Counted from the stretch's first letter, positions 35,014 through 43,580 are shown. The stretch: 64,000 nt of DNA from Crassaminicella indica (GCF_019203185.1 NZ_CP078093.1:2453058-2517057); one strand, 5' to 3'. Program-made: numbers and translations. Notes: generated by a model from the sequence alone, not told the origin.

Positions 35014-35820
35014 GTGAAGAATATTAGAGTGTTGATCGCAGATGACAATAAAGATTTTTGTGACATTTTAAGTGAATATTTAGGAAAGCAAGAAGATTTA
35101 GAGATCGTTGGTATTGCAAAGGATGGCCTAGAAGCTATTGATTTAGTTTCTAATGAATTACCTGATGTATTAGTTCTAGACATTATCATGCCTCATCTTG
35201 ATGGTTTAGGAGTTTTAGAAAAATTAGCATCCATGAATTTGAAAAAATTTCCTAAAATAATCGTATTATCCGCTGTTGGACAAGATAAAATTACTCAACG
35301 AGCAATTGCATTAGGTGCTGATTATTATGTAGTAAAACCTTTTGATTTTGAAATTTTTATTAAGCGTATAAGACAACTTATGGGTAATGTAAAATTTGTA
35401 CCTGAAAAGAAAAGCGAATTTAAAGACTTATTAATAAATCCAACATTTAGTTCTTCCGGTCCAACACAAAGTTTAGAGGCTGAAATTACTAATATTATAC
35501 ATGAAATTGGTGTTCCAGCACATATTAAAGGATACTTGTACTTAAGAGAAGCTATCTCTATGGTAGTTGAAAATATAGAAATGTTAAGTGCTGTAACAAA
35601 AGAACTATATCCGTCCATAGCCAAAAAATTTAATACAACACCAAGTAGAGTAGAAAGAGCAATTAGACATGCTATAGAAGTAGCATGGAGTAGAGGAAAG
35701 GTAGATACTATCAACAATTTATTTGGATATACCGTACATAATGATAAAGGAAAACCAACAAATAGTGAGTTTATTGCAATGGTAGCAGATAAATTAAGAA
35801 TAGAAAGAGCTGCTGTTTAA
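35014..35820 (+). CDS. spo0A: sporulation transcription factor Spo0A
   Basis: A 268-residue response regulator, the master switch for sporulation. The receiver domain has the acidic pair D10/D11, phosphoacceptor D56 in VLVLDIIMP, and the Lys in YYVVKPFDF. The C-terminal DNA-binding domain contains [20 protein letters not shown], the almost invariant recognition region. GTG 35014 follows AGGGGGG. Regulation by sigma-H and by itself is suggested upstream. Confidence 0.98.
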   Translation: MKNIRVLIADDNKDFCDILSEYLGKQEDLEIVGIAKDGLEAIDLVSNELPDVLVLDIIMPHLDGLGVLEKLASMNLKKFPKIIVLSAVGQDKITQRAIALGADYYVVKPFDFEIFIKRIRQLMGNVKFVPEKKSEFKDLLINPTFSSSGPTQSLEAEITNIIHEIGVPAHIKGYLYLREAISMVVENIEMLSAVTKELYPSIAKKFNTTPSRVERAIRHAIEVAWSRGKVDTINNLFGYTVHNDKGKPTNSEFIAMVADKLRIERAAV

Positions 35821-35827
35821 CATAATT

Positions 35828-35867
35828 AAACACCTCTAATTTATTGATCAATAAATTAGAGGTGTTT
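35828..35867. terminator. bidirectional terminator, perfect 40-base palindrome
   Basis: Two perfect 20-base arms meet at TTGATCAA with no loop; A-rich and T-rich ends fit termination from both sides. It lies between spo0A and the convergent hypothetical gene. Confidence 0.85.
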
Positions 35868-35902
35868 GTTATCAGAAATAGCAAATGGATTACATAATAT
35901 TT

Positions 35903-36286
35903 TTACAGTTGCTTTAAATTCTCATATGCTTCCTGCAATTGGTTTTTCTCTCTTATCAACCGATTTATTATTTCATTTTGATCTACATACTGAAAGGTAC
36001 TATAAAATCTATAATGTTTAAAAATAACCTCTAAAATATCTTTTGCTTGATTTTCAGTAATTGCTTTCAATTTATATTTGACAGATCTTATCATTTCTAT
36101 ATTTTCTTTTTCGTTCTCTTCTGCGGCATCTAATGCATCAAAAATATGTTCTTTTGCTGAAATAATAGTTTTACAGCTATCTATACCACCTATAGATACC
36201 ATATCCACTAATAATTCAAATTCATCAATTGTAAGAATAGCAATTTCTTGATTTATACTATCTGCAACTCTAATTAATTTACTCAT
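35903..36286 (-). CDS. hypothetical protein, 127 aa
   Basis: I do not recognise this protein. It is soluble, largely helical, and Glu/Lys-rich, with a C-terminal coiled coil (NRLIREKNQLQEAYENL). It starts MSKLIRVADSINQEIAIL. AGGAGG lies just ahead of ATG 36286, and a good promoter lies at 36365-36393. It is convergent with spo0A and divergent from the recombinase at 36483. No mobile-element signature is visible in it, though its neighbours suggest a variable region. Confidence 0.75.
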   Translation of the reverse strand: MSKLIRVADSINQEIAILTIDEFELLVDMVSIGGIDSCKTIISAKEHIFDALDAAEENEKENIEMIRSVKYKLKAITENQAKDILEVIFKHYRFYSTFQYVDQNEIINRLIREKNQLQEAYENLKQL

Positions 36287-36364
36287 TTACATTCCTCCTA
36301 AAATTTTAAATCCTATCAAATATTATTTTCAATATATTTATTATATATAATAGCTGCACCTAAT

Positions 36365-36393
36365 AGTATATTTATTTTATAAGTTATTTTCAA
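36365..36393 (-). promoter_or_regulatory. sigma-A-type promoter of the 127-aa hypothetical gene
   Basis: On the minus strand TTGAAA (36393-36388), a 17-base spacer and TATACT (36370-36365) are placed about 80 bases before the start codon. Confidence 0.65.
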
Positions 36394-36482
36394 CCTTTTT
36401 GATTTATCTATTATTTTTCTATTTGCAAAAAATGTTTTATACTATTACATATAAAATTTGTTGCATAAAGGAGTTTTAAAAT

Positions 36483-37379
36483 ATGAAAACAAGCCAAGAG
36501 ATTATGATTTCATTTTTATCAAGATTAGAAAAAGAAAAAACAAAAGAAGATTACAAAAGAGATTTACAAAGCTTTATAGAATTTATTGGAAAGAGTTTCC
36601 TAGATGCAAACCTTGAAGATTGTAAAAAATATATAACAGATCTTAAACAAAAAGTCTCTAAAAAAAAGATTGCTATAACAACAGCAGAAAAATTATATAG
36701 TCAATTATACAGCTTTTTTAATTATTTAGAAGAAAATCATTATATTTCATATAATCATTTTAAAAACATTTCTAAACCAACAGCATCAAGAAATATATCA
36801 AAAGAAAAAATTATCACATGGGAAAGCCTAGATAAACTTATTTCTATACTAAAAACATACAATTTGAGAGATTATTCTATTTTAATGTTAATTTTCACAT
36901 CTGGTCTAACTTTAAACGAAGCAGTCAATCTTAAATGGAATCAATTTGTCATTGATGATAACGAAAATGTTGGTATTATATTTACAACAAAACGAGGCAA
37001 AAGATACACAAAAGTTCATAAAGACATATGGGAGCTTCTGCAAAAATATAAAAATAACTTGTCAGGTTTAGTTACACAAGATAGCTACGTTTTTTTAAAT
37101 AATAGAGGTAATAAAATAACAGGAAGGTGGATAAGAATGGTACTCAAAAAAGCATGTATAGAAGCAGAGTTAGACCATGAATACACCCCAAGAGATTTAA
37201 GACATACATTAGCAGCATATGCTCTTAAAAAGGGAGCTTCTTCTAAACAAGTAAAGCAGCAACTAGGATGGAGTAGCTCAAGCCTTGCTCAAAGATATTT
37301 ATATACCATTCAACAATTAGAGGATAATGCTATTGATTATTTAAACTTTAGTTTGAAAAAGGATGATTGTTCAAAATAA
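36483..37379 (+). CDS. tyrosine recombinase-like protein with two catalytic residues replaced
   Basis: A 298-residue protein with the two-domain layout of XerC/D: a SAM-like core-binding domain (about 5-95) and a catalytic domain (about 105-280). Aligned by eye with XerD, the first catalytic Arg (GLRxSE) is Thr143 in SGLTLNEA and the His of HxLRH is Arg237 in TPRDLRHT. The second Arg, the Trp at the His/Trp position (LGWSS) and Tyr in QRYLYT remain. Arg I is essential in known members, so strand cleavage is doubtful; it may have become a DNA-binding protein. ATG 36483 follows AAAGGAG. Confidence 0.75.
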   Translation: MKTSQEIMISFLSRLEKEKTKEDYKRDLQSFIEFIGKSFLDANLEDCKKYITDLKQKVSKKKIAITTAEKLYSQLYSFFNYLEENHYISYNHFKNISKPTASRNISKEKIITWESLDKLISILKTYNLRDYSILMLIFTSGLTLNEAVNLKWNQFVIDDNENVGIIFTTKRGKRYTKVHKDIWELLQKYKNNLSGLVTQDSYVFLNNRGNKITGRWIRMVLKKACIEAELDHEYTPRDLRHTLAAYALKKGASSKQVKQQLGWSSSSLAQRYLYTIQQLEDNAIDYLNFSLKKDDCSK

Positions 37380-37432
37380 TTTCAAAAATTAAAATCCAAA
37401 GAAATTAATTTAAAATCTTAATAAGAGAACAA

Positions 37433-37474
37433 AAGCCACATCTATGATTGATAATTGATGTGGCTTAGTTTTTT
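37433..37474 (+). terminator. Rho-independent terminator after the recombinase-like gene
   Basis: AAGCCACATC and GATGTGGCTT form a stem around a 14-base loop, followed by AGTTTTTT. Confidence 0.85.
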
Positions 37475-37569
37475 GACTTCTATATTTCGATTCTAAGAGA
37501 CTTTTTTATCATACAGATAGTTTCATATATTGTTGTATGAAAAATGGCTTATATCCCTTTTAAAGCAGT

Positions 37570-37577
37570 TGTCGAAA
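37570..37577 (+). promoter_or_regulatory. possible 0A box upstream of the small recombinase
   Basis: TGTCGAAA preceded by T gives eight of nine bases of the TTTGTCGAA core. It lies 200 bases before the recombinase start and could occur by chance in this AT-rich DNA. Confidence 0.3.
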
Positions 37578-37580
37578 GAT

Positions 37581-37741
37581 CATAATAAAAATTTAATCTT
37601 TTTATTATGTTATGTAACAAAATGCATATTGTGTTACATAATCAAAACTGTTGTAAATATTGATAAATCAATACATTGTAAAAAGCATTAAACATTAAAG
37701 TTACTTATTGTATTGTGTTGTAACTTTTAATGTAATATAAT
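37581..37741 (+). repeat. cluster of four inverted repeats with embedded promoter
   Basis: This 398-base intergenic stretch (37380-37778) holds, after the terminator, four inverted repeats in a row: CATAATAAAAA/TTTTTATTATG at 37581-37609; TTATGTAACA/TGTTACATAA at 37610-37641; TATTGAT/ATCAATA at 37658-37673; and ACATTAAAGTTAC/GTAACTTTTAATGT at 37692-37733. The second and fourth share a TGTAAC/GTTACA core. The promoter TTGTGT (37713-37718), 17-base spacer, TATAAT (37736-37741) overlaps the last repeat. They look like operators or recombination core sites for the recombinase that follows. Confidence 0.65.
37713..37741 (+). promoter_or_regulatory. sigma-A-type promoter of the 181-aa recombinase
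   Basis: TTGTGT at 37713-37718 and TATAAT at 37736-37741 are 17 bases apart. The right arm of the ACATTAAAGTTAC inverted repeat fills the spacer, so a protein bound there would block polymerase. Confidence 0.6.
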
Positions 37742-37778
37742 ATTTATGTAAATTATAGTAGAAAAAGGGGGCATAAAA

Positions 37779-38324
37779 ATGAATATTGTACAACCAATAA
37801 GAGATAAAAATAAAATAGAAGATATGAAAAATGAACTTCTAAAATCAGGATATAAAAACTATCTACTTTTTGTTGCAGGGATCAATACAGGACTAAGAAT
37901 CAGTGATTTATTAAAGCTAAAAGTATCAGATGTAAGAAATAGAACACATATCCTTCTGCAAGAAAAAAAGACGGGGAAAGAAAAGAGATTTCTAATCAAC
38001 AATCAATTAAGAAAAGACTTTGAAGTGTACATAAAAAATATGAGAGATGCAGAATATTTGTTTCAAAGCAGAAAAGGGAAGAACAAACCTATTTCAAGAG
38101 TACAAGCATATAGAATACTAAACAACGCTGCTAAAGCAGTTGGTATTAACGAAGTAGGAACTCATACTTTAAGAAAAACATTTGGTTATTGGCATTATCA
38201 AATATATAAAGATGTAGCAATATTACAGGATATTTTTAATCATTCAGCGCCTAGCGTTACTTTAAGGTATATTGGTATTAACCAAGATATCAAAGATAAA
38301 ACGATAGAGGATTTTTATTTATAA
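37779..38324 (+). CDS. minimal tyrosine recombinase (catalytic domain only, 181 aa)
   Basis: A 181-residue protein made of little more than the tyrosine recombinase catalytic domain. All catalytic positions are visible: Arg in NTGLRISDLL, Lys in KKTGKEKRF, HTLR in GTHTLRKTFGYW, His in FNHSAPSV and Tyr in TLRYIGI. It lacks the N-terminal core-binding domain, like the FimB/FimE invertases and small clostridial recombinases such as RecV, so DNA inversion is one possible role; no invertible segment was recognised. ATG 37779 follows AAAAGGGGG. It is preceded by a palindrome-rich promoter region. Confidence 0.82.
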   Translation: MNIVQPIRDKNKIEDMKNELLKSGYKNYLLFVAGINTGLRISDLLKLKVSDVRNRTHILLQEKKTGKEKRFLINNQLRKDFEVYIKNMRDAEYLFQSRKGKNKPISRVQAYRILNNAAKAVGINEVGTHTLRKTFGYWHYQIYKDVAILQDIFNHSAPSVTLRYIGINQDIKDKTIEDFYL

Positions 38325-38365
38325 ATAGATAGTGTTTACAATAAAATTTTTATGTAAATTAATTT

Positions 38366-38406
38366 AACCCTCCCTTTATCTTTAAGAAAAAGGGGGGTTC
38401 ATTTTT
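38366..38406 (+). terminator. Rho-independent terminator after the minimal recombinase
   Basis: AACCCTCCCTTT pairs with AAAGGGGGGTT allowing a bulge or wobble, followed by CATTTTT. Confidence 0.75.
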
Positions 38407-38989
38407 GAGCTTTAAAAATTAGACAAATTTTCTAACTTTCTATCATTCGTATACAATATCTACCATATGCTCAATTGATATGCCTTATCAGTTGAGTGAT
38501 CGAAAAATGTAGTCATTCGTTCGCAAAAGTAGTCGATTTTCTTTATATAAGAGGTTAATTGCAATATATTATCATTTAGAAAAGATTTAGGTATTATAAT
38601 GATCTAGATATCAACAGATTTAAATACCATTAAGATTAATGATCATATATAATCGTTTAAACATATACTTAAAACAAACTTCAAACCATATATTATTTAC
38701 ATTTTATCTATATGATAATTATATATAGCTAGAATTATAATATTTTAAAATTTAAATATAGTAAAAAGAAAGAAGTGGTATAAAAAGTTATAATAAAGAG
38801 GTTTTTTTCAAAATATAACTATTCTTTAAATGTATATTTAGGGAATAGTTGCATTAAATTAAAAAAATTCTATTTCTATAGTTCTACTACTATTGTCTAT
38901 TGACACCAATCTATGTGCACTTTTTGTTTAGATATTAATTTGTTTATGTTATCCTTGAGGTCTTCTATCTATTTTAATCTATTATATTC
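38407..38989. other. AT-rich intergenic stretch without recognisable gene
   Basis: No open frame with coding character is seen. Imperfect or short inverted repeats occur at 38470-38496 (CTCAATTGAT/ATCAGTTGAG) and at about 38818-38851 (AACTATTC/GAATAGTT). The right end probably contains the decayed remainder of the acetyltransferase gene described next. Otherwise I see nothing here. Confidence 0.5.
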
Positions 38990-39070
38990 TTACTTATAAG
39001 AATCTTTCCAACAATCTACGTGAATTTTAGAAATCTCATAACTATCTTCAACATTTGCAAATCTAATCAT
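38990..39070 (-). pseudogene. N-terminal relic of a GNAT family acetyltransferase
   Basis: GGGAGG at 39079-39084 (minus strand) precedes ATG 39070, which opens 26 codons reading MIRFANVEDSYEISKIHVDC and then WKDSYK before TAA. This is the characteristic opening of GNAT N-acetyltransferases of the 'IHVxSWKxxYKG' group. After the stop all frames are closed by several stops down to about 38880, so the rest of the gene is deleted or decayed. An intact ribosome site next to a dead gene suggests fairly recent loss. Confidence 0.55.
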
Positions 39071-39197
39071 ATTTTCAACCTCCCATATTAATAATCTCAT
39101 ACCATTGATTTAAATTTCTTTTTTATGCTAAAATTAACATATGCATATACTAATTTTTTTATTATAACCATTATTCTATATATTGGGAGTGCTTACT

Positions 39198-40343
39198 ATG
39201 GACAAAACAATTATCAAGATACATAATAAATCAGACCGACCAGATAATATTGTACAAAAAGAAAATGAAATAATAGAAAAATGTCTAGAAATAGAAGCTG
39301 CTTTGCCAATTTTTATGCAGGATTTTTTTATTTATTTAAAAAATAGTGTCGCTTTATCAACAAGACTTGCATACCTACAAGATATATTTTTCTTCTGTAA
39401 ATACTTAACATCAGAAACAAATCTTACAAAAGCTCTAAAAATAAAAGATATAACCATTGAAGACTTCAATTCCATAAAAGCAAGAGATATCAATCGATTT
39501 TTAGGAGATTTTTGCACACGATATACAGTAAAAGAAAATAATACCGTAGTAATTATGGAAAACCACAATCGAGCACTAGCAAGGAAGAAATCTTCATTAA
39601 CTGTATTATTTAAATTCTTATTTAGAGATGAATTAATCAAAAATAATATTACGGATGGGTTCAATCCTATACGCCTTCCCAAACCACAGCCAGATGCAAT
39701 CAAAAGACTTGAAATTGATGAAGTAGCAAAAATGCTAGATGTAGTAGATACTGGAAATGGTTTAACCGAAAAAGAACTTATTTATTGGGAAAAAACTAAA
39801 TTGAGAGATAAAGCCATTTTAGTATTATTTGTTACCTATGGTTTAAGACTAAAGGAACTCCAGCAGCTTAATATATCGTCTTTCAATTTTAGCCGTGGAG
39901 ATTTTAAAATCTACAGAAAAAGAGGAAAAGAAGTAAACATGCCCTTAAATAAATCCGTAGAAAAAGTTATTTTAGACTATATTCAATTAGAAAGAGTTTC
40001 TGATGATGTTGTATCTGAAAAACATAAGGATGCTTTGTTTTTATCTTTACAAAAAACAAGAATGACAGAAAAAAGTATCCGACAGCTTGTTAAAAAATAT
40101 TCCTCCATTGCACTAGGAACAACAAAAGAAAATGGATATAGCCCTCATAAATTAAGAGCTACTGCTGCTACTTCACTCATTCAAAATGGTTTTTCTATTT
40201 ATGATGTTCAAAATTTGCTTGATCATGACAATGTAACAACTACTCAATTATATGCTGCACACAAGAAAAATGTAAAAAGAGAAATTGTACATAGATTTGA
40301 ATGGCTTGATGAATATGATAAAAAAAGTGGTTCTAAGATATAG
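39198..40343 (+). CDS. tyrosine recombinase/integrase upstream of lexA
   Basis: About 381 residues: an N-terminal extension, a core-binding domain (about 40-165, LPIFMQDFFIYLKNSVALST onward) and a complete catalytic domain. Catalytic residues: Arg in TYGLRLKELQQL, Lys in RKRGKEVNM, HKLR in SPHKLRATAATS, His in LLDHDNVTT and Tyr in QLYAAHKK. A gene of this kind just before lexA recurs in clostridial genomes, so it is likely chromosomal and not a phage integrase. ATG 39198 follows GGGAGTG; TTG 39183 has none. Confidence 0.85.
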   Translation: MDKTIIKIHNKSDRPDNIVQKENEIIEKCLEIEAALPIFMQDFFIYLKNSVALSTRLAYLQDIFFFCKYLTSETNLTKALKIKDITIEDFNSIKARDINRFLGDFCTRYTVKENNTVVIMENHNRALARKKSSLTVLFKFLFRDELIKNNITDGFNPIRLPKPQPDAIKRLEIDEVAKMLDVVDTGNGLTEKELIYWEKTKLRDKAILVLFVTYGLRLKELQQLNISSFNFSRGDFKIYRKRGKEVNMPLNKSVEKVILDYIQLERVSDDVVSEKHKDALFLSLQKTRMTEKSIRQLVKKYSSIALGTTKENGYSPHKLRATAATSLIQNGFSIYDVQNLLDHDNVTTTQLYAAHKKNVKREIVHRFEWLDEYDKKSGSKI

Positions 40344-40357
40344 CGAACAAATGTTTG
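40344..40357 (+). promoter_or_regulatory. LexA operator (SOS box)
   Basis: CGAACAAATGTTTG matches the Gram-positive LexA consensus CGAACRNRYGTTYG at every position and overlaps the -35 element of the lexA promoter, so LexA should repress its own gene. Confidence 0.88.
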
Positions 40358-40383
40358 ATATGGTAATGATTGTATGCTATAAT
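40355..40383 (+). promoter_or_regulatory. sigma-A-type promoter of lexA
   Basis: TTGATA at 40355-40360, 17-base spacer, TATAAT at 40378-40383, 28 bases before the lexA start. The LexA box covers the upstream half of the -35 region. Confidence 0.82.
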
Positions 40384-40410
40384 TAATAAAAAACTAGCGA
40401 GGTGTTTCTC

Positions 40411-41025
40411 TTGTCATACAATATTTCAAAACAACAAGAAAAAATTCTTAATTATATAAAAAACGAAGTTAAAACAAAAGGTTATCCTCCTTCAGTTCGA
40501 GAAATATGTAAAGCTGTTGGTTTGAAATCCCCTTCTACTGTTCATGGACATTTATCCAAACTTGAGAAGAATGGTTATATTAGGCGAGATCCTACAAAAC
40601 CTAGAGCAATAGAAATATTAGCAGATGATTCAAATATAATCCCTACAAAAGAAATTATTCAAGTACCTATTGTAGGAAAAGTCACCGCTGGTCAACCTAT
40701 TTTAGCTGTTGAAAATATTGAAGATTCTTTCCCTGTACCACGTGATTTTATAGATGACAATAACTATTTTATGTTAATCATAAAAGGAACTAGCATGATT
40801 AACGCAGGAATATTAGATGGAGATTATGTTCTTGTAAAACAGCAACAAGTTGCACATAACGGTGATATTGTAGTAGCTATGATTGAAGATGAAGCAACAG
40901 TAAAAAAATTTTACAAAGAAAAAGATTATATTCGATTACAGCCTGAAAATCCTTCTATGAATCCTATTATTACAAAAGATGTTCGAATTTTAGGTTTAGT
41001 AAAAGGAGTCTTTAGGAAATTGTAA
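40411..41025 (+). CDS. lexA: SOS repressor LexA
   Basis: A 204-residue repressor-protease. The winged HTH (about 1-68) includes [21 protein letters not shown]. The S24 domain has the Ala93-Gly94 autocleavage site in KVTAGQPI, Ser128 in GTSMIN (Thr where many have Asp/Asn) and Lys165 in ATVKKF. RecA filaments trigger self-cleavage. TTG 40411 fits GAGGTG at 40399-40404; the in-frame GTG at 40402 overlaps that site. Confidence 0.96.
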   Translation: MSYNISKQQEKILNYIKNEVKTKGYPPSVREICKAVGLKSPSTVHGHLSKLEKNGYIRRDPTKPRAIEILADDSNIIPTKEIIQVPIVGKVTAGQPILAVENIEDSFPVPRDFIDDNNYFMLIIKGTSMINAGILDGDYVLVKQQQVAHNGDIVVAMIEDEATVKKFYKEKDYIRLQPENPSMNPIITKDVRILGLVKGVFRKL

Positions 41026-41030
41026 ATCTA

Positions 41031-41066
41031 AAACCCACCTACAATTTAGTATATAGGTGGGTTTTT
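41031..41066 (+). terminator. Rho-independent terminator after lexA
   Basis: AAACCCACCTA and TAGGTGGGTTT stem with T5 tail, just after the lexA stop. The reverse complement could also serve the convergent MBL gene. Confidence 0.88.
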
Positions 41067-41085
41067 CAGCCATAGTGCTAATTCT

Positions 41086-41949
41086 TTATAATTCTAAAAT
41101 AGTTCCTGTATTATTTACAAAAAAATTATCACAATTTTCCTTAAATATTTGAATTGCTTTTTCACCAGTACAATGAGATACACCAATCATCTTAATATTT
41201 TTTTCTTTTAATTTTTCTATTGTTTTATTTATACGCTCTTCATCAGCTTCTACAAGATGAGTTCCACCAATAATCCCATAAATATTCTTTCCTGTTCTTT
41301 TAGCAATTGTATCCACTATATTCAGAACACCAGGATGAGAACAACCTAATAAAATAATCAATCCTTTTTGAGTGTCTAATCCTAAAGTTATTTCATCATC
41401 AAAATGATCTAATAAATATTCATTTCCTCTTTTAAATCGCATATGTGGATTTAACTCTTCAAAATCATATATTCTTTCAAAGTTCGTAAAAATATATACA
41501 TTTTCACGAACCTTCACTATATCACGATTTACATACTTAATCTTTAATTGTTTTTCTTTTATAAACGATTCATCAAAATTAATTCCGATATATCTACATC
41601 CTGAATCATCTGCAGTAAAATCTAAATTTTGCTTTTCATCTGAACAATAATATTTATTACTATTTTTAAAAAAATTTTCACTTATATAAAATTCTGGTTG
41701 AACATCAAAATGCTCCAAAAATTTTCTAACCCCTCCACAGTGATCATAATGTGCATGACTAAGCGCTAAAACATCTGTCTTTTTTAAATCAATACCTAAT
41801 GCTTTTGCATTTTCAATAAAATCTCCTGTTTTTCCTGTATCAAATAAAATATTTCCCTCTGGTGTTTCAATAAAAAAAGAAAGTCCGTGTTCATTGTGTA
41901 GATTTTGATTATTCCCTAAAGAATTCTCTATGATCGTTGTAATCTTCAT
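41086..41949 (-). CDS. MBL-fold metallo-hydrolase
   Basis: A 287-residue metallo-beta-lactamase-fold hydrolase. The metal-binding motif is SHAHYDHCGGVRKF (about 63-76), with later ligands in LLGCSHPGVLNIV and GGTHL. It resembles the branch that includes the enzyme for dihydropterin-type ribofuranosyl aminobenzene phosphate, but the substrate cannot be told from sequence. ATG 41949 follows GGAGGG; an ATG at 41964 overlaps that site. It is transcribed alone. Confidence 0.85.
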   Translation of the reverse strand: MKITTIIENSLGNNQNLHNEHGLSFFIETPEGNILFDTGKTGDFIENAKALGIDLKKTDVLALSHAHYDHCGGVRKFLEHFDVQPEFYISENFFKNSNKYYCSDEKQNLDFTADDSGCRYIGINFDESFIKEKQLKIKYVNRDIVKVRENVYIFTNFERIYDFEELNPHMRFKRGNEYLLDHFDDEITLGLDTQKGLIILLGCSHPGVLNIVDTIAKRTGKNIYGIIGGTHLVEADEERINKTIEKLKEKNIKMIGVSHCTGEKAIQIFKENCDNFFVNNTGTILEL

Positions 41950-42054
41950 AAATAATCCCTCCATTATTTTATCTAATATTTCCGTTACTAAAACATGTTT
42001 TTCTTCAGTTGAATTATATCATGTTTTCTAATTATCTACAATTTACCAATTATT

Positions 42055-42095
42055 ATAAAAAAACTATTGTAGTCTTTCGTTAACCACAATAGTTT
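42055..42095 (-). terminator. terminator after the PLP enzyme gene (minus strand)
   Basis: On the minus strand AAACTATTGT and ACAATAGTTT pair around a loop and are followed by a T run. Confidence 0.8.
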
Positions 42096-42115
42096 AAATT
42101 TATCAATCCCTTATA

Positions 42116-43411
42116 TTATGTTAACTTTATACATCCTTTATCCACCATAACCTGAATTCCTTTCATCACACCATATTTTGCATGCTCATATGTAAGCCCT
42201 CCTTGAAAATATACAATATATGGCGCTTTAATCGGTGCATCTGCACTTAGTTCTATAGAAGAACCTTGTACAAAAGCTCCTGCTGCCATAATCACAGGGC
42301 TATCATATCCAGGCATATCCCAAGGCTCTGGTGTTACAAAAGAATCTACAGGAGCAGCTGCTTGAACTCCCTGACAAAAAGCAATCACCCCTTCAGGGCT
42401 TCCAAGCTTTATAGACTGAATAATATCACTTCTAACTTCATTATATCTTGGCGACACTTCATATCCTAATTTTTCAAAAATTCTTGCGCAAAAAATAGAT
42501 CCTTTTATCGCTTCACTAACAACTTTTGGTGCCATAAAAAGTCCCTGAAACATACTTCTTGTAAGCCCAAATGTTAATCCACATTCTTTTCCGATCCCAG
42601 GAGAAGTCATTCTATAGGAAATCAATTCTATAAGATCTTTTCTTCCTACAATGTACCCTCCTGTTAAAGCTAATCCTCCACCAGGATTTTTAATTAAAGA
42701 GCCTGCCATAATATCTACTCCTACTTCAGTAGGTTCTAATATATCTAAAAACTCTCCATAGCAGTTATCAACCATACAAATTACATCTGGTTTAATAGAT
42801 TTAGCCGTTTTTACAATCTTTTTGATATCCTCAATCATTAATGCCTTTCTCCAGCTGTATCCTGTTGATCTTTGTATGTAAACCATCTTTGTCTTTTCTG
42901 TAATAGATTTTGCTAATAATTCTAAATCTACTTCTCCATTTTCTTTAAAATCTACTTGTCTGTAACTTACACCAAATTCTTTTAATGAACCCTTTCCCTC
43001 TCCTCTGATTCCTATGACCTCTTCTAAGGTATCATAAGGTCTTGCTGTTGCAGATACAATCTCATCATTCGGACGAAGTATTCCAGTAAGACACAAAGTT
43101 AATGCATGAGTACCATTCACAATAGTAGGTCTTACAATAGCATCTTCTGTTTTAAAAAGATTTGCATAAACCTTTTCGATAGCTTCTCTACCTGCATCAT
43201 TATATCCATATCCCGTATTCCAATTAAAATGTGTATCACTGATCCTTGCATCTTGCATGATTTTTAGTACTTTGTATTGATTATATTCTTTTACTTCATC
43301 AATCTTTTTAAAGCTTTCTTCAATCTCTTTTTCTACTTCTAAAGCTAAATTATATATTTTACTATTTATATGCATTTTTTCTTTTAAAAAATCTTTTATA
43401 TGTCTTTTCAT
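42116..43411 (-). CDS. methionine gamma-lyase/aluminium resistance family PLP enzyme
   Basis: About 431 residues, a fold-type I PLP enzyme of the family annotated as methionine gamma-lyase or aluminium resistance protein (B. subtilis YnbB). The PLP Lys is expected in GSLIKNPGGGLALTGGYIVG (about 240), with MVDNCYGEF supplying the cofactor-binding Asp. The true reaction is unknown. It follows hfq, as ynbB lies near hfq in Bacillus. ATG 43411 is favoured by the GGTGATAGG just upstream; ATG 43426 is an alternative. Confidence 0.82.
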   Translation of the reverse strand: MKRHIKDFLKEKMHINSKIYNLALEVEKEIEESFKKIDEVKEYNQYKVLKIMQDARISDTHFNWNTGYGYNDAGREAIEKVYANLFKTEDAIVRPTIVNGTHALTLCLTGILRPNDEIVSATARPYDTLEEVIGIRGEGKGSLKEFGVSYRQVDFKENGEVDLELLAKSITEKTKMVYIQRSTGYSWRKALMIEDIKKIVKTAKSIKPDVICMVDNCYGEFLDILEPTEVGVDIMAGSLIKNPGGGLALTGGYIVGRKDLIELISYRMTSPGIGKECGLTFGLTRSMFQGLFMAPKVVSEAIKGSIFCARIFEKLGYEVSPRYNEVRSDIIQSIKLGSPEGVIAFCQGVQAAAPVDSFVTPEPWDMPGYDSPVIMAAGAFVQGSSIELSADAPIKAPYIVYFQGGLTYEHAKYGVMKGIQVMVDKGCIKLT

Positions 43412-43547
43412 CCTATCACCATCCATTATATATGCTTTTACTAATTTAAAATCTATAAGCTGTCAACCATGCAATCCTTCTGTATTTTAACACATTCATT
43501 CATCATTATCAATTTGACCTACATAAAGAGAATAATAACATATCTTT

Positions 43548-43580
43548 TCAAAAAAATAAGAACAACATTTTGTTGCCCTT
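43548..43580 (-). terminator. terminator after hfq (minus strand)
   Basis: AAGGGCAACA and TGTTGTTCTT pair with two G-U pairs around an AAA loop, followed on the minus strand by ATTTTTTT. Confidence 0.82.

Noticed and set aside
35868-41066. Integrated phage or conjugative element, suggested by three tyrosine recombinases
   Set aside because: No phage, plasmid, relaxase or toxin-antitoxin genes and no att duplications are seen; the recombinases have separate promoters and terminators and the third is a usual lexA neighbour.
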